This document shows positions 1 through 4,550 of a stretch of DNA of 6,603 bases, in pieces. A program made the position numbers and the translations under genes. Every line of letters starts with the position of its first letter. Positions within the stretch are counted from its first letter, which is position 1. The notes under the pieces were generated by a model. It searched no databases and was not told the DNA's origin. It was given only the letters and a program-made list of their open reading frames with translations. Source of the DNA: Thermoplasmata archaeon (lineage in GTDB: Archaea; Thermoplasmatota; Thermoplasmata; Thermoplasmatales; Thermoplasmataceae); NCBI GenBank assembly GCA_021835185.1, contig JAKBQO010000084.1, forward strand, positions 1-6,603. The letters run 5' to 3'.

Positions 1-795
1 TACCAGCCCTATAAGCCCCATTAGCAATACCGGTATCATTATGCCTACCGGGCTGGATATGAAATATTTCATTTTTTTGCCACTACTGTCATGCTCCGAA
101 TATGGATACCCGAACCGGGTCTGTGTTGAAATTTTATAAGACCATGCAAGGATAGAGAACCCGAGAAGGAAATTCAGTGCAGCACCCCATGTGAATGCGC
201 CTATAGGATGCATTAGCATGGAAAAATTAATAGTATATGTTGTTAGAAGGAAATATGCAAGTATAATATAACTCACTATAAGCACAGGTGCGCTGTACCT
301 GAAAAAATATTCCAGCCATTTTGCACCGAATAAAACCAGTACAACCTGAATTACACCCATAACAATATACCATATTATAATGTTTGAATGTGTAAGCCCA
401 CTGATAATTGCTGCTCCTACGGTATCGTTTAGGCCGAAAAATCCCAGGTTAAGGAATGTAAATACCAGGGAATAGGCACCGGAAGTCATAAATCCATATG
501 TTTTCCTGGAAACCACCAGTGAAGGCACTGGAATCTGCCTTCCCATTTCAGCAACAAGGCCAGCCGGTATAATTCCAATTAATAGGGCAACAATTATAGC
601 TATAGTCGCAAATGGAAGGCCCATATTATATAGTTCCAACCCTACTATGGGCGTTAGTGCAGATGCACTTGCCATTGCCCAGAATATCATAATCTTACGG
701 GACGACATTGTTCTTGCATGGTTTGGAATTGGATTTACACCCACAACTTCAAGCCTGTGCTCCACTACATCGTTATCAAAACTCTTAACTACCAT
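1..795 (-). CDS. NCS1-family permease (cytosine/purine/allantoin-type), C-terminus cut off by window edge
   Basis: This is an open frame of 265 codons that starts at ATG 795-793 and is still open at base 1, so the C-terminal part lies outside the window. The product is strongly hydrophobic, with about six to seven membrane segments visible, roughly residues 36-55, 62-83, 104-125, 138-158, 168-187, 198-219 and 247-265. The soluble N-terminus ends in a G-V-N-P-I-P pattern (residues 19-24), followed by FWAMASASALTPIVG (38-52) and then a PSLVVSR segment (91-97). This N-terminal layout is typical of nucleobase:cation symporter-1 proteins (CodB, Fur, PucI, HyuP relatives). NCS1 proteins import cytosine, purines, uracil, allantoin, hydantoins or thiamine with a cation, and the substrate cannot be read from sequence. 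Neighbouring nucleoside-cleaving enzymes favour a nucleobase or nucleoside. The start is supported by a TATA box about 25 bases upstream, with no Shine-Dalgarno site. The family assignment is firm; the substrate is inferred. Confidence 0.85.
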   Translation of the reverse strand, partial: MVVKSFDNDVVEHRLEVVGVNPIPNHARTMSSRKIMIFWAMASASALTPIVGLELYNMGLPFATIAIIVALLIGIIPAGLVAEMGRQIPVPSLVVSRKTYGFMTSGAYSLVFTFLNLGFFGLNDTVGAAIISGLTHSNIIIWYIVMGVIQVVLVLFGAKWLEYFFRYSAPVLIVSYIILAYFLLTTYTINFSMLMHPIGAFTWGAALNFLLGFSILAWSYKISTQTRFGYPYSEHDSSGKKMKYFISSPVGIMIPVLLMGLIGLV

Positions 796-814
796 AATAG
801 GGGTAAAAATATTA

Positions 815-824
815 TATATATAAA
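815..824 (-). promoter_or_regulatory. TATA box for the NCS1 permease gene (leaderless start)
   Basis: On the minus strand this reads TTTATATATA. Its core is centred about 25 bases upstream of the permease ATG (795), which places transcription start at or next to the A of the start codon. The element is close to symmetric, so the same bases read TATATATAAA on the plus strand and could also serve a rightward transcript starting near 846-848. Confidence 0.6.
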
Positions 825-847
825 TTAATCTATTTGCATATGCTCTA

Positions 848-979
848 ATGCCCGCTTACCTTCTGGCTTTGAAGGATAAATTCCCTTATAAAGAACACAG
901 GGATAATTTCATCAGTATTTTTGCTGTACGTATATCGGCCAACATTAGGATGCACAAACTAACCATTATTGGTGTATAA
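848..979 (+). CDS. Possible 43-residue protein or degraded gene fragment
   Basis: The frame runs from ATG 848 to TAA 977-979. I do not recognise the product. Its composition is protein-like: it begins MPAYLLALKDKFPYKEHRD, is rich in K and R, and has a central hydrophobic-basic stretch (residues 21-34). It has no long low-complexity run and only one methionine besides the start (residue 35). A plus-strand TATA box at 817-824 lies about 27 bases upstream of the ATG, the right place for a leaderless mRNA, and there is no Shine-Dalgarno site. It could be a genuine small gene, the remnant of a longer gene such as a transposase, or chance. The symmetric TATA sequence is already explained by the permease promoter, so it is weak evidence for this ORF. 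Confidence 0.25.
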   Translation: MPAYLLALKDKFPYKEHRDNFISIFAVRISANIRMHKLTIIGV

Positions 980-1049
980 CTCATCTGAACGTATATAAAA
1001 TAGTTTAGTTTCTGGAGAACAGGTTACAATAGTGGATGGTTAAAATATG

Positions 1050-1093
1050 AAAAAATAAATGTTATTTGCCAGTACTCTTCCAGAGTAACAGGC
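1050..1093 (-). terminator. Hairpin plus T-run after coaA
   Basis: Reading the minus strand just past the coaA stop, there is an imperfect stem-loop. GCC (1093-1091) pairs with GGC (1070-1068) across a small internal loop. Inside it a perfect 6-bp stem TACTCT/AGAGTA (1087-1082 with 1078-1073) closes a 3-base loop. About 12 bases later comes a T-rich stretch with six consecutive T (1055-1050). Archaeal termination normally needs only the T-run; the hairpin makes this look like a bacterial intrinsic terminator. Confidence 0.5.
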
Positions 1094-1094
1094 T

Positions 1095-2057
1095 TTATAG
1101 TTTCTTCATCATAACTTTCTCTATATTATGTGTTTTTCCTTTCTCGATTATCAATTCTGCACGGTATCTTGTTTTAACAATATTTTCTGAATAATTTTTG
1201 CCATTTATGTTATCCCATATCTTTGATGATAATTCCCTGGCTTCTTCCTTCGTAAGCTCTGAATACTTCCTGAAATAGGAGTCTTTGTCTTTAAATGCAG
1301 TTTCCATTAGCAGGAAAAACCGTTCAACAAACCATTCCTTAATATATTCCACCTTTGCATCTATAAATATTGAAAAATCAAGGAAATCGGAAACATAAAT
1401 CTCATCCTTCCTTCCCGGATTTTTTACCTGCAATATATTCAGCCCTTCCAGTATCAGTATATCCGGGTCAACAATGTCCTGCTTTTCCGGAAGTATGTCA
1501 TATTTCAGGTGTGAATATACCGGTATCTGTGTGCGGGCTACACCGGATTTTATGTCAACAAGAAAATTTATAAGGTCCTGGGTTTCATAACTTTCAGGGA
1601 AGCCCTTTCTTTCCATAATATTCTCTTCCATGAGCCTGGCATTGCTTTTAAGGAAATTATCTGTTGATACTATATAAATTCTCAAATCTGGATTTATTCT
1701 CTCTAATAGGGTTTTCAAAAGCCTCGAAGTAGTACTTTTTCCAACAGCAACACTCCCTGTCACCCCAATGATAAATGGCATTTTCCGGGGCTTAATGCCC
1801 ATAAAATCGTTTCTCTCCCTGTAAAGGTTAATGTTATTATTTATTGAGAGCTGCAATAGCCTTGTAATAGGAAAATAAAAGTCCTGTATTTCAGATGCAG
1901 TGATTTTATCATTTAATGCAAGTATCCCTTTAATATCACTTTCTGACAGAGTAATATTAAGATTCCCCCTTCTCTTTGCCCATTCATCTCTACTAAAGCT
2001 AAGATATAGGTTTGAGCTGATGGTTCTCCGGGACAGGTAGGTCTTATTCATATCCAT
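1095..2057 (-). CDS. coaA: Type I pantothenate kinase CoaA
   Basis: This enzyme phosphorylates pantothenate with ATP, the first step from pantothenate to coenzyme A in the cytosol. The 320-residue length matches E. coli CoaA (316), and similarity runs end to end. The P-loop GSVAVGKST is at 101-109 (K107, S108). The STDNF motif (131-135) carries the catalytic Asp133, matching E. coli D127. KGFPESYE (151-158), PVYSHLKYD (179-187, with H183 matching H177) and PDILILEGLN (198-207) are all conserved. SYF (260-262) and LTKEEA (268-273) follow. The aromatic pocket that binds pantothenate and CoA differs: E. coli Y240 is F243 here and F247 is L250. The gene has its own TATA box. From that box, leaderless initiation fits the second in-frame ATG (2051-2049) better than the first (2057-2055), so the protein may be two residues shorter. 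Most archaea use pantoate kinase and phosphopantothenate synthetase instead, so the gene was probably acquired from bacteria. Confidence 0.95.
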   Translation of the reverse strand: MDMNKTYLSRRTISSNLYLSFSRDEWAKRRGNLNITLSESDIKGILALNDKITASEIQDFYFPITRLLQLSINNNINLYRERNDFMGIKPRKMPFIIGVTGSVAVGKSTTSRLLKTLLERINPDLRIYIVSTDNFLKSNARLMEENIMERKGFPESYETQDLINFLVDIKSGVARTQIPVYSHLKYDILPEKQDIVDPDILILEGLNILQVKNPGRKDEIYVSDFLDFSIFIDAKVEYIKEWFVERFFLLMETAFKDKDSYFRKYSELTKEEARELSSKIWDNINGKNYSENIVKTRYRAELIIEKGKTHNIEKVMMKKL

Positions 2058-2071
2058 AAATGGTTAAATAG

Positions 2072-2079
2072 TATTTAAA
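2072..2079 (-). promoter_or_regulatory. TATA box for coaA
   Basis: The minus strand reads TTTAAATA preceded by purine-rich AAGAA, which fits a TFB recognition element. It lies inside the 38-base gap after the deoxyribosyltransferase stop (2096), so coaA has its own promoter. The centre is about 25 bases from the ATG at 2051 but only about 19 from the ATG at 2057, favouring the downstream start for a leaderless mRNA. Confidence 0.55.
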
Positions 2080-2095
2080 TTCTTGACCGGGGATA

Positions 2096-2548
2096 TTATC
2101 TATTAATTTTTTCCTTTAATTTTCCTAAAAGCACCTCCAGGCCATTCCAGTCATGCACTATATCATATGACATGCAATAATCCAGCATCAGGTTATTCTG
2201 CCCTGATGCAAATCTCCTGTTGTCGGTCTGGAATCCGATGCATATTTTGCCAAAGGCATAAGCCATTCCAAGTTCAACGCAGGCACCTTCATCCGGCACC
2301 CTGCCATCCATCACCATAATAAGTGCTGATGAGGATTTAAGGGCATCAACATCTCTGTTAAATACCCTTTTGCTCGTCTCAGGCCATAAATCAGGGTCTT
2401 TTAAAAGCATTTCGTCCTCCCCACCATCCCTCTGTGGCAGATAGGTTGTAAATCCGTGTTTTTCCAGAAATGCTGCCAGTTCCCTGTTAAATTTCAATTC
2501 CATTTCATTAAACAGAGGGGCCGAAATATAAAAATCATATGATTTCAT
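2096..2548 (-). CDS. Nucleoside 2-deoxyribosyltransferase family protein
   Basis: This is a 150-residue single-domain protein of the nucleoside 2-deoxyribosyltransferase family (Rossmann-like fold; the family also contains the 5-hydroxymethyl-dUMP N-hydrolase DNPH1/Rcl). Visible marks are the opening strand DFYISAPLF (5-13), the MDGRVPDEG segment (80-88) and CVELGMAYAFGK (90-101). Asp86 and Glu92 keep the six-residue spacing of the lactobacillar pair Asp92/Glu98, which makes Glu92 the likely nucleophile. NNLML (118-122) near the C-terminus resembles the part that reaches into a neighbouring subunit's active site. Known members exchange the base of a 2'-deoxynucleoside through a covalent deoxyribosyl-enzyme; others hydrolyse deoxynucleotides, and the sequence does not separate these activities. 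It lies between a nucleoside hydrolase and coaA with its own TATA box about 23 bases upstream and no Shine-Dalgarno site. Confidence 0.85.
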   Translation of the reverse strand: MKSYDFYISAPLFNEMELKFNRELAAFLEKHGFTTYLPQRDGGEDEMLLKDPDLWPETSKRVFNRDVDALKSSSALIMVMDGRVPDEGACVELGMAYAFGKICIGFQTDNRRFASGQNNLMLDYCMSYDIVHDWNGLEVLLGKLKEKINR

Positions 2549-2566
2549 TATGCTTTATTTGAATAA

Positions 2567-2574
2567 TAAATAAA
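2567..2574 (-). promoter_or_regulatory. TATA box for the deoxyribosyltransferase gene
   Basis: The minus strand reads TTTATTTA, centred about 23 bases upstream of the ATG at 2548, with an A-rich run just upstream (2582-2576). This fits a leaderless start. A second candidate, ATTTAAAT at 2590-2597, would give a leader of about 20 bases. Confidence 0.45.
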
Positions 2575-2622
2575 GTTTTTTTGAAAAGCATTTAAATTCT
2601 ATACATCATTATAATTCCAGAT

Positions 2623-2665
2623 AATTATTTAGGCAGTAGTCATATGCAAAAAAGCAATTATTTAG
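2623..2665. repeat. 10-base direct repeat, 33-base spacing
   Basis: AATTATTTAG occurs at 2623-2632 and again at 2656-2665, followed by GGCAGT and CTGGT respectively. It lies in the gap between the nucleoside hydrolase stop and the deoxyribosyltransferase promoter. The sequence is AT-rich and such a match may be chance. Confidence 0.3.
2648..2653 (-). terminator. T-run terminator after the nucleoside hydrolase
   Basis: Six consecutive T on the minus strand, about 37 bases past the nucleoside hydrolase stop codon, match the simple oligo-T terminators of archaea. No strong hairpin precedes it. Confidence 0.4.
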
Positions 2666-2689
2666 CTGGTACCGATCCATTGTTCCTGT

Positions 2690-3571
2690 CTACGCCAAAT
2701 TGCCATATATCCTGTCCACAAGCCCTTTGCGGTAGGCTTCTGAATTTATACCGGTAGCCACTCTCTTCTTTCCTCCACGCTTTTCTATAAATCCTGTAGC
2801 CCCGTCAGGTTTCACTGTAATTTCCCCATCCACAAACTCAAAGGCATCAGGTTCTATGAAGGAAAATACTGCTATGGGATCATGCATTTCAAAACTGCCA
2901 TGCTCTTCTATCATAAATTTTGTGGTTTTATGGATAAAATCTTCTAATGGGCTGCCAGAACTATTCGGCGGTATACTTTTTATTGCCAGTTCCCTGTTCA
3001 TTGTAACGTCCAGTGGAACAATAGTTTCATTGATATCCTCTTCCATGACTATCTTAGCCGCTTCAGGGTCATAAAATATATTAAATTCAGCATTTCCCAT
3101 GTTTCCCTTTCCACAGGGGGTAATGCCGAATGCCCCTCCCATAATAATTATCTGTTCTATGTTCTCTTTTATACTATTATCCAGCCTCATGAGGATTCCC
3201 AGGGAAGTTAAAGGAGATGTACAGATTATTGTATGTTTTTCCCGTTTTAATGCTTCATACATTTTAATTATTCCATTATGGTGGTCTTTTTCCAGAACCG
3301 TATCATTAAATTTGTATGATCCAAGCCCATTATCTCCATGAAAATTTTCATAATAATGGGGTTTGATAAGCGGCCTGGCAGACCCATGGTATACAGGACA
3401 ATCGAAATCAAGCAACTTTGCCACACCAGCTGTATTCCTGTAAGTATTCTCAAGCAATGAATTTCCTGAGGAAGCGACAATGAATTCTGGAGTTATATTG
3501 TACTGCTTCAACAAAATCATAGCAAAAGCGTCATCGATTCCAGTATCCACATTAAGAATAACCCTGTTCAT
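2690..3571 (-). CDS. Inosine-uridine preferring nucleoside hydrolase (group I)
   Basis: This family cleaves the N-glycosidic bond of nucleosides to give ribose and the free base, using a Ca2+ bound by an Asp cluster. The N-terminal cluster is NVDTGIDDAFA (7-17), with D9, D13 and D14 present. HGDNGLG (78-84) supplies His78, the counterpart of His82 in Crithidia IU-NH. Further marks are TSPLTSLG (118-125), IMGGAF (143-148) and GNMGNAEFNIFYDPEAA (156-172). MHDPIAV (229-235) carries His230 and Asp231, the counterparts of His241 and Asp242. The two His residues place it in group I. It is oddly Asn7 rather than Asp at the first position of the usual DxDxGxDD motif. The length (293) is slightly below the typical 305-315. 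The TATA box about 23 bases upstream supports the ATG at 3571. Substrate (purine versus pyrimidine, ribo versus deoxyribo) is not readable from sequence. Confidence 0.93.
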   Translation of the reverse strand: MNRVILNVDTGIDDAFAMILLKQYNITPEFIVASSGNSLLENTYRNTAGVAKLLDFDCPVYHGSARPLIKPHYYENFHGDNGLGSYKFNDTVLEKDHHNGIIKMYEALKREKHTIICTSPLTSLGILMRLDNSIKENIEQIIIMGGAFGITPCGKGNMGNAEFNIFYDPEAAKIVMEEDINETIVPLDVTMNRELAIKSIPPNSSGSPLEDFIHKTTKFMIEEHGSFEMHDPIAVFSFIEPDAFEFVDGEITVKPDGATGFIEKRGGKKRVATGINSEAYRKGLVDRIYGNLA

Positions 3572-3589
3572 TTCTGATTATAACCTGCT

Positions 3590-3597
3590 TATAAAAA
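3590..3597 (-). promoter_or_regulatory. TATA box for the nucleoside hydrolase gene
   Basis: The minus strand reads TTTTTATA within AAATATTTTTATAAG, centred about 23 bases upstream of the ATG at 3571 with no Shine-Dalgarno site between. It forms the leftward half of the divergent promoter region 3572-3830. Confidence 0.5.
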
Positions 3598-3675
3598 TAT
3601 TTTGCCATTATATTTCCTTTCACCCTGTGCAGAAATAATAGTAAGTATTGCCATATATAACAATTGAATTCCCAA

Positions 3676-3683
3676 TTTAAATA
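3676..3683 (+). promoter_or_regulatory. Distal candidate TATA box of the acyl-CoA operon
   Basis: TTTAAATA is a good archaeal TATA match. Used rightwards, it would start a transcript near 3703-3708 with a leader of about 125 bases containing the inverted repeat 3734-3803. A second AT-rich element, GTATATATTATA (3709-3720), would start a transcript near 3741. Either would turn the repeat or its central hairpin into leader RNA. Confidence 0.3.
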
Positions 3684-3733
3684 CATGTAAACGCTAAAAT
3701 TAATATCTGTATATATTATACTTTCATAGATAG

Positions 3734-3803
3734 CAGGAATTCGAGCCTATTTCCTATTCAATGGGTTCAGCCCCATAATGTATGTAAATAGCCGGCATTC
3801 CTG
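3734..3803. repeat. Imperfect inverted repeat with nested small hairpin upstream of the acyl-CoA operon
   Basis: The left arm (3734-3752) reads CAGGAAT, six variable bases, then CTATTT including its last shared C. The reverse complement of the right arm (3786-3803) reads CAGGAAT, five variable bases, CTATTT. Thirteen positions per arm match exactly in two blocks (7 and 6). Between the arms sits a 5-bp hairpin ATGGG/CCCAT around 3761-3776. The right arm ends exactly where the proximal TATA box begins, so it covers the TFB recognition position. Possible roles are a regulator-binding operator, a structured leader if a distal promoter is used, or the remnant of a small mobile element. Confidence 0.5.
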
Positions 3804-3812
3804 TTATTTAAT
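3804..3812 (+). promoter_or_regulatory. Proximal TATA box of the acyl-CoA operon
   Basis: TTATTTAAT is centred about 23 bases upstream of the ATG at 3831, which fits a leaderless mRNA as for the other first genes here. A partial Shine-Dalgarno GGAG at 3816-3819 lies 11 bases from the ATG. It is rather far and would be useful only for a transcript starting further upstream. Confidence 0.4.
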
Positions 3813-3830
3813 CTTGGAGAATGATAATTT

Positions 3831-4550
3831 ATGTCAGGCAAAATTGTAATAACAGGGTCTAACAGGGGAATAGGTCGATCAATAGCAGAAAAAATGGCAT
3901 CAGAAAAATACGGAATTATTATGGTAGATTATGATAATGCCGTACTTGATTCGGCTAAGTCGCTGGATTCCAGGTATGGAAACGTCGAAGGGATAAAATG
4001 TGATGTGTCTGGTTATGATGCCTGCGTTGAAGCTTTTTCAACAATAGATAAAAAGGAAGTATATGGCATAGTAAATAATGCAGGCATAAACAGGGATGTT
4101 CTATTCAAAAATATGTCATTTGATCAGTGGGACGCTGTAATAAAGACCGATCTTTACAGCATGTTCAATGTCACAAAGCAATTTGTTGATTCAATGATTG
4201 AAAATCAACGTGGAAGGATAGTAAATATTTCTTCTGCAAGCTGGAATGGAAATGTAGGGCAGGCCAATTACTCATCTGCGAAGGCAGGGGTTATCGGGTT
4301 TACTAAAACGCTTGCAAGGGAACTTGGCAGGTATAATATAACATCAAACGCCATTGTTCCAGGATTCATAAAAACACCGATGACAGATCAGATGCCTGAA
4401 AAAATAAAGGAAAAATTTATTGAAAAAATTCCATTAAAACGCATGGGCTCCGGGGATGATGTTGCGAACGCTGTTTCATTCCTAATGAAAGAGGATAGCA
4501 ATTATGTCAACGGAATTTTACTTGAAGTAGGCGGAGGTATGTCACTGTGA
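3831..4550 (+). CDS. Short-chain dehydrogenase, FabG/PhaB-like 3-oxoacyl reductase or 3-hydroxyacyl-CoA dehydrogenase
   Basis: This 239-residue classical SDR should interconvert a 3-hydroxyacyl and 3-oxoacyl thioester with NAD(P). The dinucleotide motif is TGSNRGIG (8-15) and NNAG is at 82-85. The catalytic set is Ser134, Tyr147 and Lys151 (S-12-Y-3-K spacing). VPGFIKTPM (176-184) and the C-terminal NGILLEVGGG (227-236) are typical of the FabG branch. Asp33 at the end of the second beta strand usually signals NAD(H) rather than NADP(H) binding, which would suit an oxidative role. The region around 100-130 (FNVTKQ, 112-117) resembles acetoacetyl-CoA reductases. The position of the fourth catalytic residue, usually Asn in a T-N-L motif, is Asp107 here. 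It is the first gene of an operon with an acyl-CoA synthetase and a thiolase-like protein, so the substrate is probably an acyl-CoA. Archaea lack a standard fatty acid synthase, which argues against a pure FabG role. Confidence 0.88.
   Translation: MSGKIVITGSNRGIGRSIAEKMASEKYGIIMVDYDNAVLDSAKSLDSRYGNVEGIKCDVSGYDACVEAFSTIDKKEVYGIVNNAGINRDVLFKNMSFDQWDAVIKTDLYSMFNVTKQFVDSMIENQRGRIVNISSASWNGNVGQANYSSAKAGVIGFTKTLARELGRYNITSNAIVPGFIKTPMTDQMPEKIKEKFIEKIPLKRMGSGDDVANAVSFLMKEDSNYVNGILLEVGGGMSL
4533..4538 (+). promoter_or_regulatory. Strong ribosome binding site for the acyl-CoA synthetase
   Basis: GGAGGT lies 8 bases before the GTG at 4547, inside the last codons of the SDR gene. It supports GTG 4547 as the start rather than the in-frame ATG at 4556, which would be 17 bases away. 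Unlike the first genes of transcripts in this window, this internal gene uses a full Shine-Dalgarno site. Confidence 0.8.

Larger units (their letters stand above)
796..1094. other. 300-base gap between the permease and coaA: promoter, a doubtful small ORF, terminator
   Basis: No recognisable gene family or tRNA is seen here. The gap holds the permease TATA box (815-824), a 43-codon rightward ORF (848-979), a second orphan plus-strand TATA-like element GTATATAAAA (991-1000) with no real ORF after it, and the coaA terminator hairpin with T-run (1050-1093). The orphan TATA would start a transcript near 1021 that runs into the 3' end of coaA as antisense; whether it is active is unknown. Confidence 0.5.

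Noticed and set aside
2609..2680. 23-codon minus-strand ORF between the nucleoside hydrolase and the deoxyribosyltransferase
   Set aside because: It spans the oligo-T terminator, has no TATA or Shine-Dalgarno site at a suitable distance, and its product is AT-driven (Asn, Tyr, Leu rich).
2856..3341. Two plus-strand open frames of 72 and 80 codons over the nucleoside hydrolase
   Set aside because: They are antisense shadows of a clearly conserved hydrolase; no promoter or ribosome binding site supports them.
3572..3830. Possible tRNA or riboswitch in the divergent intergenic region
   Set aside because: No cloverleaf, T-arm or known aptamer pattern could be laid out. Only the inverted repeat and the small nested hairpin are supported, and these are reported separately.
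3778..3849. Short upstream ORF of 23 codons overlapping the start of the SDR gene, preceded by a 5-codon ORF at 3761-3778
   Set aside because: If the proximal TATA box is used these lie upstream of the transcript. Neither has a ribosome binding site, and the lengths are within chance in this composition.
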